From the NCBI GenBank assembly GCA_027063505.1, contig JAMORO010000013.1:1-43085 (forward strand): 43,085 bases of DNA. Reading direction: 5' to 3'. Origin of the DNA: Sulfurimonas sp. (GTDB lineage Bacteria; Campylobacterota; Campylobacteria; Campylobacterales; Sulfurimonadaceae). The notes under the pieces are model-generated. The model was not told where the DNA came from and ran no database searches. It saw only the letters and a program-made list of their open reading frames with translations. The position numbers were made by a program, and so were the translations under genes. Below are positions 1 through 7,937 of this stretch, in pieces. Each line of letters begins with the position of its first letter. Position 1 is the first letter of the stretch.

Positions 1-117
1 CCTCGTATAACTCTCTCTCAGATGTTAAACTTCTCGTGGAAATACATGGTGCCTATAGCTTTAGTAAACATAGCATGGGTACTTTTAGCAAAATCACTTT
101 GGTTTATGGGAGCGTAG
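1..117 (+). CDS. nuoH: NADH-quinone oxidoreductase subunit H, C-terminal end (partial)
   Basis: The window opens inside a reading frame (codons start at base 1) that ends with TAG at 115-117. Its 38 residues include PRITLSQMLNFSWKYMVP followed by a hydrophobic segment and WFMGA. This matches the end of NuoH, where a conserved Pro-Arg-x-x-x-x-Gln/Asp-x-Met-x-x-x-x-Trp-Lys stretch precedes the last membrane helix. NuoH is the membrane subunit that, with NuoB/D/I, forms the quinone site of complex I. It lies 3 bases upstream of nuoI, in the canonical H-I order. The rest of the gene is outside the window. Confidence 0.9.
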   Translation, partial: PRITLSQMLNFSWKYMVPIALVNIAWVLLAKSLWFMGA

Positions 118-120
118 ATA

Positions 121-684
121 ATGATACTAGATATATTAAAAAGAACACTTAGAGTAGCAAAAGCACTCACTACAAAATCTCCTGCAACAAAAGATGTCCG
201 CTTTGAGCCTATGCATCATCCTGCTCGTTATAGAGGGGAGCATAGAGTTGATTATGAGACATGTATAGGGTGTGATAGTTGTAACAAAATCTGTCCAACA
301 CATGCTATAACTATGAAAGAGTTACCACTTAAAAAGCAAAACATTGTACCAGAGGTCAATCTCTCTGTCTGTATATTTTGTGGTCTCTGTGAAGATGTCT
401 GCCCAACAAAACCAAATAAAGCGATAGTGCTTAGTGGTGGAAGGTATGACATGCTAAGTGGTGGTTGGCACGAAGATCAAAATGATTTTTGGGTTAACGT
501 TGACATTCCTCAGAGTTATATTGACTCTCGTTTAGAAGAGGAGGAGGCTGCTCGCGTGAAAAAAGAGTTAGCTGCGAAGAAGAAAAAAGCAGAGGCTGAG
601 GCAAAGAAAAGAGCTGAGGCTGGAGAGAAGCCAAAAGAGGTAGAGAGCGGTCTGCCTGATTTTAATAAGGGAGTAGAGGAATGA
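121..684 (+). CDS. nuoI: NADH-quinone oxidoreductase subunit I (2x[4Fe-4S])
   Basis: This 187-residue protein carries two ferredoxin-type cluster motifs, CIGCDSCNKICP (about residues 48-59) and CIFCGLCEDVCP (about 83-94). They bind clusters N6a and N6b, which pass electrons along the peripheral arm of complex I towards NuoB and quinone. Residues from about 137 to the end form an unusual charged tail rich in Lys, Ala and Glu, probably helical, which a minimal NuoI lacks. The gene begins 3 bases after nuoH and overlaps nuoJ by 4 bases (ATGA), so translation is probably coupled. Confidence is high from the paired 4Fe-4S motifs and the operon position. Confidence 0.97.
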   Translation: MILDILKRTLRVAKALTTKSPATKDVRFEPMHHPARYRGEHRVDYETCIGCDSCNKICPTHAITMKELPLKKQNIVPEVNLSVCIFCGLCEDVCPTKPNKAIVLSGGRYDMLSGGWHEDQNDFWVNVDIPQSYIDSRLEEEEAARVKKELAAKKKKAEAEAKKRAEAGEKPKEVESGLPDFNKGVEE

Positions 685-1148
685 ATATAATACTACTTAG
701 TATAGTAATACTTCTAGCTATAGGCTCATTAGTGATTAAAAAAAGTGTACCGGCTATCATCAGCTTTATACTTATGATGTTTGTATTAGGCCTCTACTAC
801 ATTAATCTTGATGCAAAAATGTTAGGACTTTTTCAGATATTTATCTACACTGGGGGCATCATGGTTTTGATGCTTTTTGGTGTGACTATCATCGGTTTAG
901 AGTTTCCTCATGCTAAGAGTAAACCTCTCAATGCTATCGGTGCATTTGTCTTTTTTATTCTTATTTCACTCCTCTTTTTACGAGGTGTAGATACTCTAAA
1001 ACTTGTTGCAAATAAAAACATAGAGGATGTAAATCTCTTTAGTTCGGCATTTAGTGACTATGTTATCATCTTTGCTCTCATCGCCTCCTCTCTACTTTAT
1101 GCGACTGTAAAGATGAGTAGTACTTTAAAAGCTAAAAGGAGTCGGTAA
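681..1148 (+). CDS. nuoJ: NADH-quinone oxidoreductase subunit J
   Basis: A 155-residue, very hydrophobic protein with about five membrane segments, fitting the small NuoJ subunit of the complex I membrane arm. The central segment around FQIFIYTGGIMVLMLFGVT (residues about 54-72) is the characteristic TM3 region, whose pi-bulge is linked to coupling of quinone reduction to proton pumping. Its ATG lies within the nuoI stop region (4-base overlap), and its TAA shares one base with the ATG of nuoK. The call rests on the hydrophobic signature and operon order I-J-K. Confidence 0.95.
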   Translation: MNIILLSIVILLAIGSLVIKKSVPAIISFILMMFVLGLYYINLDAKMLGLFQIFIYTGGIMVLMLFGVTIIGLEFPHAKSKPLNAIGAFVFFILISLLFLRGVDTLKLVANKNIEDVNLFSSAFSDYVIIFALIASSLLYATVKMSSTLKAKRSR

Positions 1149-1447
1149 TGTTTGAGATAGAGATACTTTTTGCTTTTGGGCTCTTCTCTTTAGGACTTTA
1201 TGGTGTGAGTTCGGGACGAGATTTTTTACGTATATTTTTCTCGCTTGAGATGCTTTTAAATGCTGTTATCATGCTTTTAGCCATATCGGCACACTATCTT
1301 GGATTTGCTCAAAACATAGCCCTTGCTTATATGGTTATGATACTTGCAACTCTTGAAGCTGCTGTTGGCTTACTCATTTTTGCTGCAGCAAACAAGATAG
1401 CTAAGGTTGTAAGCCCAGATGAGTTAGAAGGAGCAAAAGATGAATAG
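1148..1447 (+). CDS. nuoK: NADH-quinone oxidoreductase subunit K
   Basis: At 99 residues this has the normal length of NuoK. It contains three membrane helices and the two buried glutamates typical of the family: one in SLEMLLNAV (TM2) and one in ATLEAAVGL (TM3). These acidic residues are part of the proton path in the membrane arm and are related to MrpC of Na+/H+ antiporters. The start overlaps the last base of nuoJ, and the end overlaps nuoL by 8 bases, so the genes are tightly coupled. Confidence 0.97.
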   Translation: MFEIEILFAFGLFSLGLYGVSSGRDFLRIFFSLEMLLNAVIMLLAISAHYLGFAQNIALAYMVMILATLEAAVGLLIFAAANKIAKVVSPDELEGAKDE

Positions 1448-3290
1448 TTTAGCTTTAACACTACTCATACTTCCTATGACTGGCTCTCTACTGGCATTTA
1501 TCTTAGGAAAGATAGATAAAAGATATGCTTTTTGGAGTGCAGAGTTTCTAGGTCTAGCTCTTTTTCTAATCACTCTAAAACTCTATAGTTCCTACTCTGA
1601 GCCAATAGATATAGCGTTTACTTGGTTTACTCTTGGCTCTTTGAGTATCCCTTTTGGTATCTACATAGATGAGCTCTCTTTAGTGATGCTTCTTATCGCT
1701 ACGGGTTTAGGTTTTTTAGATATTCACTTTGCGCATGACTATATGGCAGATGATCCTCATCAGCCTCGCTACTATGCAAAGGTTCTTTTCTTTATAGGTG
1801 GAATGATTCTACTTGTAAGTGCCAAAGATATGGTTTCACTCTTTATGGGTTGGGAGTTTATGGGGCTTGCTTCATACCTTCTCATCTCTTTTTGGCATCA
1901 GCAAAAAGCTCCAGCAGATGCAGGTGTGAGTGCATTTCTCTTTACTCGTTTTGGAGATATTTTTCTTTTCGCGGCTATTGGGATGCTCTTTTACCTTACA
2001 GGCACACTTGATCTTATGTCACTCAACAGTATGGCAACAGCAGGTGATATAGATAAAGATATGATGTATCTTGTTGCTGTTTTTATCTTTATAGCAGCCA
2101 TTGGAAAGTCTGGGCAGTTTCCACTTTTTCCTTGGTTGATGCGAGCGATGGAGGGGCCGACTACAGTCTCAGCACTTATCCACGGTGCGACGATGGTTAA
2201 CAGTGGTATCTACATAGTAGCACGACTCTTTGACTTTTATGTGGCGGCAGAAGCACTGCTTGTTGTGGCTGCATTTGGGGCTATCTCTGCGTTTATCGGT
2301 GCTACTTCAGCTTTGGTACAGAGTGAGCTTAAAAAAGTGTTGGCATACTCTACAATGAGCCACCTCTCACTTGCTTTTATAGGTCTAGGAGCAGGGAGTT
2401 TAGCTGCAGGTATGACACACCTTGTAAACCATGCACTCTTTAAAGCACTCCTTTTTCTTGGTGCGGGAGCTATCATAATGTCTGCTTCACATGTAAAAGA
2501 TATGTGGCGTTTTGGAGGCTACTCTAAGAAAATGTTATTTGTAAGTATAGCAATGGCGTTTGGGGCACTCAGTCTGAGTGGGATTCCACCTTTTAGTGGC
2601 TTTTACTCAAAAGATGCAATCATAGCAACGACACTTTTAAACAGTGAAACCTCAGGGCTTATATCTTCACTTACCCTAATTGCAGGGGTTCTTTCCGTTG
2701 CTTATATCTCTCGCCTTTGGCTCTTGACATTTGCAGGAGAGAATCGTGATAGTGAACTCTTTGCAAAGGTGAAAAAACCATCATTTTTCTGGATAACTTT
2801 ACCTCTTTTAGTAATGGCATTTGCTACCTTTGCTATGGGCTTTATGCAAGAGGGTATTATAGAGATGGTAAGTGGTAGTGTGGCAGAAGAAGAACATGTT
2901 AATGGTCTCCTCTTTGGCCTTCTCTCTGCTATTGCACTTTTAGCTATTATAGTTTACTACTACTATGTAAAACGTCTTGATATCACAAAAAAGATAGCTT
3001 CCCAACCTCTTATGAAGGCTATTCACAAACTTCTTTTTAATGGTTACTTCGTAGAGTTCTTTATACACTACTTTGTAAAAAATGTTGTCGTTGGAAGTTT
3101 TGCTAAAACTATTCACTGGATAGATAAAAATATAGTAGATGCAACAGTAAATGGCTCAAAAGAGTTTGCAAGAGTTGTAAAAGGGTACTTAATGAAAACA
3201 CATTCAGGTCAAACGAGTGATAACTCTGGAACTATGATTTTAGGAGTGTTACTTCTACTTGTAGCTGTTCTTGTAGGAGGTGTTCTATGA
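1440..3290 (+). CDS. nuoL: NADH-quinone oxidoreductase subunit L (antiporter-like)
   Basis: A 616-residue polytopic membrane protein, the distal antiporter-like proton pump of complex I. Visible signatures include GWEFMGLASYLLISFW (about residues 138-153, the TM5 glutamate), the lysine-bearing helix in IGKSGQFPLFPWLMRAMEGPTTVSALIHGATMVNSGIY (about 221-258), and the ELKKVLAYSTMSHL signature near residue 300. The C-terminal third contains the long lateral-helix region and a final membrane anchor. The length is typical of NuoL. It overlaps nuoK by 8 bases and nuoM by 4 bases. Confidence 0.97.
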   Translation: MNSLALTLLILPMTGSLLAFILGKIDKRYAFWSAEFLGLALFLITLKLYSSYSEPIDIAFTWFTLGSLSIPFGIYIDELSLVMLLIATGLGFLDIHFAHDYMADDPHQPRYYAKVLFFIGGMILLVSAKDMVSLFMGWEFMGLASYLLISFWHQQKAPADAGVSAFLFTRFGDIFLFAAIGMLFYLTGTLDLMSLNSMATAGDIDKDMMYLVAVFIFIAAIGKSGQFPLFPWLMRAMEGPTTVSALIHGATMVNSGIYIVARLFDFYVAAEALLVVAAFGAISAFIGATSALVQSELKKVLAYSTMSHLSLAFIGLGAGSLAAGMTHLVNHALFKALLFLGAGAIIMSASHVKDMWRFGGYSKKMLFVSIAMAFGALSLSGIPPFSGFYSKDAIIATTLLNSETSGLISSLTLIAGVLSVAYISRLWLLTFAGENRDSELFAKVKKPSFFWITLPLLVMAFATFAMGFMQEGIIEMVSGSVAEEEHVNGLLFGLLSAIALLAIIVYYYYVKRLDITKKIASQPLMKAIHKLLFNGYFVEFFIHYFVKNVVVGSFAKTIHWIDKNIVDATVNGSKEFARVVKGYLMKTHSGQTSDNSGTMILGVLLLLVAVLVGGVL

Positions 3291-4726
3291 GTGCTATAGA
3301 GATTATATTTTTTCCCTTTGTTTTGGCTCTTGGGTTGAGTCTCTTTTTTCGTGGAGAGAGTAATGTGAGTAAGTTTGCAGCCCTTGGACTCTTCTCCTAT
3401 ATGCTCTCTTTTTCACTCTCACTCTTTGAGCAACTCCCAGAAGAAGGTTACCTGCTTTTAGGAGAGTTTTTAAAAGTAGAGAGATTTGATTTTGTGTTGA
3501 GACTTCAAGTTGATATGCTCAGCACTATTATGCTCACACTTACATCGGTGTTACTTATCTTAGTAGCTCTCTCTAGTTGGAGTATGAAAAATCAAGCACT
3601 TTACTTCTCACTTCTCATTATGTTTAGTGGAGCGATATTTGGGCTCTTTATGAGTACAAATCTGTTATGGTTCTTTATATTTTGGGAGCTTACACTTGTA
3701 CCTATGTACTTTCTTGTTGGTGTTTGGGGCGCTGAGCGACGTATCTTTGCTGCTGTAAAGTTTTTTCTCTATACTCACTTTGCATCTATGCTCATTTTAG
3801 TGGCATTTTTTCTTATTTACAAAGAGAGTGGGGCATTTGACTTTACTTTAGTAAGAGAGTCTATGTTACTCTCTCCGGTACTTATCTGGTGGTTACTCTT
3901 TATAGGGTTTGCAGTAAAAATGCCTATCTTTCCATTTCACACTTGGCTGCCTGATGCGCATGTTCAAGCACCGGCACCTATCTCAGTATTATTAGCAGGA
4001 GTGCTTTTAAAAATGGGTGCTTATGCAATGATACGTCTTGTCATTTTACTGCTTCCTGAGACTTCACAGCAGTATGCTTGGGTGATTTTAACACTTGGGC
4101 TTATCACTATGTTTTATGCAGCATTTATGGCAATATATGAGACACATCTTAAAAAGATGGTGGCGTATAGTTCTATCTCTCATATGGGGCTTGTGGTTAT
4201 CGCTATCTCTACTATGAGTTATGCGGGCCTTAGTGCAGCACTCTATGAGATGATAGGACATGCATTTATTATAGCCCCACTTTTCTTAATAGCTGGATTC
4301 TTCCACCATAAAACTGGCTCTTGGGAGATGAGGGATATGGGTGGCATCATGCAAAAAGCGCCTTATATCTCAGCTATTTTTGTTTTAGCAGGTCTTGGTG
4401 CTCTAGGACTCCCTGGAACTATGGGGTTTGTTGGGGAACTTAGTATACTCATTAGTGCAGTAAAAAGTTTTGGGTTATGGATGATAGTGGTTGCTTTAGG
4501 CTCTATGCTTGGAGCTGGATATATCATCTGGACACTCCGTCGTGTTATCTATGGAGAGATGAGTGAGGTTGTGAAAGCTACAAACTTTAAGATGAATATG
4601 ATGGAGTTTTTAGCACTTGCTATCTTTGCTCTATTTATCATCCTCTTTGGTATTATGCCAAACACTCTTTTTGAGTATATTAACCCTGCTTTTTCGCAGT
4701 TTAGTTCACTAGGAGGTGCTTTATGA
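3287..4726 (+). CDS. nuoM: NADH-quinone oxidoreductase subunit M (antiporter-like)
   Basis: A 479-residue membrane protein of the antiporter-like family, with about 14 helices. Diagnostic stretches are FFIFWELTLVPMYFLVGVWG (TM5 glutamate and the GVWG run), FAVKMPIFPFHTWLPDAHVQAPAPISVLLAGVLLKMGAY (TM7-8 with the lysine and the HTWLPDAH motif) and LKKMVAYSSISHMG. NuoM is the central proton-pumping subunit of the membrane arm. The start codon lies in the stop of nuoL (ATGA overlap), and the stop overlaps nuoN by 4 bases, so the order L-M-N is intact. Confidence 0.97.
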   Translation: MSAIEIIFFPFVLALGLSLFFRGESNVSKFAALGLFSYMLSFSLSLFEQLPEEGYLLLGEFLKVERFDFVLRLQVDMLSTIMLTLTSVLLILVALSSWSMKNQALYFSLLIMFSGAIFGLFMSTNLLWFFIFWELTLVPMYFLVGVWGAERRIFAAVKFFLYTHFASMLILVAFFLIYKESGAFDFTLVRESMLLSPVLIWWLLFIGFAVKMPIFPFHTWLPDAHVQAPAPISVLLAGVLLKMGAYAMIRLVILLLPETSQQYAWVILTLGLITMFYAAFMAIYETHLKKMVAYSSISHMGLVVIAISTMSYAGLSAALYEMIGHAFIIAPLFLIAGFFHHKTGSWEMRDMGGIMQKAPYISAIFVLAGLGALGLPGTMGFVGELSILISAVKSFGLWMIVVALGSMLGAGYIIWTLRRVIYGEMSEVVKATNFKMNMMEFLALAIFALFIILFGIMPNTLFEYINPAFSQFSSLGGAL

Positions 4727-6033
4727 TAAGTGCTTTTACTCTTCTTTTTGCTTTTGCTCTTATGAGCATAGCACTTCATAGAAGTATATTTTTAAAACCT
4801 TTTGCTCTGCTTGGTATTGGCTTGGCATTTTATGCGAGTTACCTGACTCAAGGGATAGCCTTAAGTGGATTTTCACTTGAGGAGAACATAAGACTCTTTG
4901 AGCTTATAGTTTTAGTAGTTCTTTTTGCTCTTGTACTTCATGAAGAGGATGATATAACCATAACACAGATACTCTTTATAGGTACATCATCGATGTTACT
5001 TTTAGAGAGTCAAACACTACTGAGTTTTATACTCTCTTTTGAGTCACTCTCTCTTATCTCTGTTATTTTAGTAACCCAGATAAAGACAAAAGAGCAGGCT
5101 GATGGGGCTATAAAGATGTTTATCGCTGGAAGTCTTGCTACGGGTATACTCTTTTTAGGGGTAGCTTTTTATCTTATAGGTGGTGGAAGTTTGCTCACAC
5201 CTTTAGCACAAGAGACAAATAGTTTTGAGACACTCGGCATACTTCTTATGCTTGGTGGGCTCTTTTACAAACTCACTATCATCCCATTTCATAGCTGGGC
5301 GGTAGATAGTTATGCACTTGTGAGACACTCACATGCTGCACTTTTGAGTGGTCTAGCTAAAACAGTTGTGGCCATCGCTGTTTTTAAAGTTTTTGCCCCA
5401 TTTTTGATGCTTCATAGTGATCTAACAAATCCGATACTTATAACAGTAGCCCTTTTGACTATGACACTTGGAAACTTTTTAGCACTCTTTAGAAAGAACA
5501 TAGCACTGATGCTCTCATACTCCTCTATTGCTCATGCTGGGTATCTATTACTCGCATTTGTAGCTGTAAAGAGTGAGTTTGCAAAAGATGGAATACTCTA
5601 TATCTCAATAGCCTATATATTTATGCAGAGTGCAGCCTTTTTAGTGCTTGACATACTTAAAAAACATTATGCTATTAGTAGATTAGAAGAGCTCAAAGGG
5701 TTTGCTTCACAAAACGCTATCTTAGCATTTATGTTCACCATCCAACTCTTCTCACTTGCAGGAATTCCGCTACTTGCAGGATTTTTAGGAAAAGCAGTTG
5801 TTTTTTATGCCGTGGTAGATGCTGGTCTCTGGTGGGTGGCACTTATAGCCCTGCTTAACTCAGCTCTCTCTGTTGGGTATTATGCTTGGGTTGTGAAGGG
5901 AATGTACTTTGATTCGTTTAGTGCTAAAGAGATGGCATTTGTAGAGATAAAATTACCTATGAGTGCACAGTTTATTTTAGCTGTTGGGACTCTTTACTTT
6001 GGTATCTTTGCTAGTACTGTTTTTGGTGTATAA
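4723..6033 (+). CDS. nuoN: NADH-quinone oxidoreductase subunit N (antiporter-like)
   Basis: The last gene of the nuo operon encodes a 436-residue polytopic protein. Family features are the TM5 region LSFILSFESLSLISVILV, the TM7/8 lysine segment YKLTIIPFHSWAVDSYALVRHSHAALLSG, and NIALMLSYSSIAHAGYLL. NuoN is the antiporter-like pump nearest the NuoJ/K module. The protein is somewhat shorter than enterobacterial NuoN (about 485), but all central helices are present. It overlaps nuoM by 4 bases, and a strong hairpin begins 25 bases after its stop codon. Confidence 0.95.
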   Translation: MISAFTLLFAFALMSIALHRSIFLKPFALLGIGLAFYASYLTQGIALSGFSLEENIRLFELIVLVVLFALVLHEEDDITITQILFIGTSSMLLLESQTLLSFILSFESLSLISVILVTQIKTKEQADGAIKMFIAGSLATGILFLGVAFYLIGGGSLLTPLAQETNSFETLGILLMLGGLFYKLTIIPFHSWAVDSYALVRHSHAALLSGLAKTVVAIAVFKVFAPFLMLHSDLTNPILITVALLTMTLGNFLALFRKNIALMLSYSSIAHAGYLLLAFVAVKSEFAKDGILYISIAYIFMQSAAFLVLDILKKHYAISRLEELKGFASQNAILAFMFTIQLFSLAGIPLLAGFLGKAVVFYAVVDAGLWWVALIALLNSALSVGYYAWVVKGMYFDSFSAKEMAFVEIKLPMSAQFILAVGTLYFGIFASTVFGV

Positions 6034-6058
6034 CTAAATAAAGAGTCAAACTCACTAG

Positions 6059-6090
6059 CTTCTCTTGATAGTAGTATCTATCAAGAGAAG
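6059..6090 (+). terminator. Hairpin ending the nuo operon
   Basis: A perfect 13-bp inverted repeat pairs bases 6059-6071 with 6078-6090 around a 6-base loop. It lies 25 bases after the nuoN stop and is followed by TTTAAA rather than a long T-run. The position and stability fit an intrinsic terminator for the nuo operon, though the T-tract is weak. Confidence 0.65.
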
Positions 6091-6173
6091 TTTAAACAAC
6101 CTTCTAAAAAAAGGCTGATTTAGCACTCTATGAGGCAAAAGGGGCAGGACGAAATAAGGTGATATTTAGATAA
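6089..6173 (+). pseudogene. Remnant of a GGDEF diguanylate cyclase C-terminus
   Basis: Read from 6114, the frame gives ADLALYEAKGAGRNKVIFR and a TAA at 6171-6173. This is the conserved end of GGDEF domains (A-D-x-A-L-Y-x-A-K-x-x-G-R-N); the intact cyclase at 23134-24588 ends with VDSALYEAKNNGRNQICAK. Upstream, the frame starting at 6089 reads SLNNLLKK and would run straight into ADLALYEAK if one G at 6113/6114 were removed. This indicates a single-base frameshift. The rest of the domain, including the GGDEF motif, is gone, and the nuo terminator hairpin lies directly upstream. The homology is seen directly; decay of an ancestral gene or insertion of a fragment is inference. Confidence 0.8.
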
Positions 6174-6213
6174 GAAAGAGTAGAATTAAACAGTACATAA
6201 CTAGGAGTCCATA

Positions 6214-6438
6214 ATGGCAAAAAAATCTAAAAAAGAAGAGTCAAAAGAAGAGATAAAGCTTGCTAAAAAGTTAGCAAAAAAAGCTGAAAAGAAGAAAGAC
6301 AAAAAGAAAAAAGCGAAGAAAAAGAAAGCAAAAAAAGAGGAAGCGAAAAAGTTAAAAGCGAAGCTTGATAAGAAAAAGAAAGAGAAGAAAAAAGCAAAAA
6401 AGAAAAAGAAAATCAGAGCTTCTAAAAAAGAAGATTAA
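6214..6438 (+). CDS. Lysine-rich small basic protein, function unknown
   Basis: A 74-residue protein with 41 lysines; the rest is mainly Ala, Glu, Leu and Asp. It starts at ATG 6214 behind a good ribosome site (AGGAG about 6 bases upstream) and is flanked by non-coding sequence on both sides. The lysines occur in runs of two to five separated by Ala or Glu, resembling the basic tails of histone H1-like or nucleoid proteins and some ribosome-associated proteins. There are no membrane segments and no cysteines. I do not recognise a family. Nucleic-acid binding is plausible from charge alone. A TAGAAT box at 6181-6186 could be its -10 element. Confidence 0.7.
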   Translation: MAKKSKKEESKEEIKLAKKLAKKAEKKKDKKKKAKKKKAKKEEAKKLKAKLDKKKKEKKKAKKKKKIRASKKED

Positions 6439-6445
6439 TCTCACC

Positions 6446-6465
6446 TTTAGGGCTTTGGCCCTAAA
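6446..6465 (+). terminator. Hairpin after the lysine-rich gene
   Basis: An 8-bp perfect stem (6446-6453 with 6458-6465) closes a 4-base loop, 8 bases after the stop of the lysine-rich gene. The stem is GC-rich at its tip, but the plus strand carries no T-run behind it. It is therefore either a weak terminator or a 3' protective hairpin. Confidence 0.5.
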
Positions 6466-6513
6466 AATCCCTCACACTTATCAGCATCTAATTTTTTTGA
6501 TTTAAGATTTTAC

Positions 6514-6522
6514 TGCTAAAAT
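6514..6522 (+). promoter_or_regulatory. Extended -10 promoter for cmoB
   Basis: TGCTAAAAT at 6514-6522 is an extended -10 box (TGn plus TAAAAT) preceded by an AT-rich, T-tract stretch without a clear -35. This is the usual layout of sigma-70 promoters in Campylobacterota. Transcription would start near 6529, giving a short leader before cmoB. Confidence 0.5.
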
Positions 6523-6543
6523 GTCTAAAAATAAATATAAATA

Positions 6544-7446
6544 GTGATGAAAATGGATTTAAAAAAATTAAGAGTAGAGAGAGAGAAGTGGATGACTTGG
6601 AAGAACATCGCTCCTCTTCGTAAAGCTTTAGAGTCTTTAGATAGTGTGTCAGTAGATATTTCCCTAGCTGATACTGTTACTGTGAGTGGTGTTTTTGATG
6701 AAGTTAAAATCTATGAAACAGCAAAACTTCTTATGCCGTGGAGAAAAGGACCTTTTAAAGTTGGTGAGACTTTTATAGATACTGAGTGGAAGAGTAATAT
6801 AAAATATAATCTCCTTCGCCCTCATTTTAATCTAAAAGATAAACGAGTTGCAGACATAGGGTGTAACAACGGTTACTATATGTTTCGTATGCTTGAAGAT
6901 AAGCCAAAACTTCTTGTTGGTTTTGATCCCTCTCCTGTATATAAAACACAGTTTGATTTTATAAATCATTTTGTAAAGAGTGATATAGTTTATGAACTTC
7001 TGGGTGTTGAGCATGTAGAGTTTTATGAAGAGAAGTTTGATACTATCTTCTGCCTTGGCGTTTTATATCATAGAAGTGATCCTGTGGCTATGTTAAAACA
7101 ACTCTTTAAAGGGCTTGATAAACAGGGTGAAGTGATACTTGATACTTTTTATATAGATGGAGAGGAGGAGATGGCTCTTTGTCCCAAGGGGAGTTACTCT
7201 AAGATACCAAACATCTACTTTGTTCCAACTATACCAGCACTGAAAAACTGGTGTTTAAGAGCTGGGTTTAGCTCTTTTGAAGTTCTAGAGACAAACATAA
7301 CAGATGCAGGTGAACAGAGAAAGACAGAGTGGATAGAGGGACAATCTTTAGAAGATTTTCTCGATCCTAATGATAGTAGTAAAACAGTAGAGGGTTACCC
7401 AGCACCACAGCGAGTCTATGTAAGACTGATAAAGGATAAAAAGTGA
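6544..7446 (+). CDS. cmoB: tRNA U34 carboxymethyltransferase CmoB
   Basis: A 300-residue class I SAM-fold protein. CmoB uses carboxy-S-adenosylmethionine (made by CmoA) to convert 5-hydroxyuridine at tRNA position 34 into 5-carboxymethoxyuridine, widening decoding. Family features are the N-terminal Trp-rich helix ([14 protein letters not shown]), WRKGPF and IDTEWKS, the cofactor loop [16 protein letters not shown] (from about residue 101), [16 protein letters not shown] and the C-terminal [17 protein letters not shown] 6544, ATG 6547 and ATG 6553 are all possible starts, and none has a strong ribosome site. The last bases overlap the start of the thioesterase gene by 4. CmoA is not in the window. 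Confidence 0.9.
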   Translation: MMKMDLKKLRVEREKWMTWKNIAPLRKALESLDSVSVDISLADTVTVSGVFDEVKIYETAKLLMPWRKGPFKVGETFIDTEWKSNIKYNLLRPHFNLKDKRVADIGCNNGYYMFRMLEDKPKLLVGFDPSPVYKTQFDFINHFVKSDIVYELLGVEHVEFYEEKFDTIFCLGVLYHRSDPVAMLKQLFKGLDKQGEVILDTFYIDGEEEMALCPKGSYSKIPNIYFVPTIPALKNWCLRAGFSSFEVLETNITDAGEQRKTEWIEGQSLEDFLDPNDSSKTVEGYPAPQRVYVRLIKDKK

Positions 7447-7937
7447 CAAATAATGAGCAGATGGATGAAGAGTTAGAGATAGATTATAATGAAGAGAGTG
7501 CTGAAGTTCTGATAGGAACACACGAGAGAGTAAATCAGGACTTATGTGGGGAAATAATTCTTTTAGAAAAAGGTTATGTTGAGACAAGATTAACAACTCG
7601 TGCTGAAATGGTTGCTGATGATATTGGCCTTGTTCATGGCGGTTTTATATTTAGTGCAGCTGATTTTGCTGCAATGCTTGCTGTGAATGAGAAAAATGTA
7701 GTACTTGTTGCAAGTAACTGTCAGTTTTTATCTCCTGTAAAGTTTCATGATGAGGTAAACTTTGTTGCAAAAGTACGTCATAAAGAGGGTAGGAAGAGAA
7801 ATGTAAATGTAGAGGGATTTGTTCTTGACATAAAAGTGTTTGAAGGAGAGTTTAAAACAGTGATAACTGAGCGTCATGTTTTAAAACTCAAACTTTTAGA
7901 TGATGAGGGAAATAATTTAGAAGCACCTACACTTTAG
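7443..7937 (+). CDS. Hotdog-fold thioesterase family protein
   Basis: A 164-residue protein with the hotdog signature [20 protein letters not shown] (about residues 60-79), in which the HGG turn leads into the central helix. It matches small PaaI/FapR-like acyl-CoA thioesterases, enzymes that hydrolyse acyl-CoA or acyl-ACP thioesters. The first 20 residues are acidic and probably disordered. It begins with GTG inside the last codons of cmoB (4-base overlap), so the two are cotranslated, although no functional link to tRNA modification is known to me. Its 3' end overlaps the convergent methyltransferase by 11 bases. The substrate cannot be told from sequence. Confidence 0.8.
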   Translation: MTNNEQMDEELEIDYNEESAEVLIGTHERVNQDLCGEIILLEKGYVETRLTTRAEMVADDIGLVHGGFIFSAADFAAMLAVNEKNVVLVASNCQFLSPVKFHDEVNFVAKVRHKEGRKRNVNVEGFVLDIKVFEGEFKTVITERHVLKLKLLDDEGNNLEAPTL

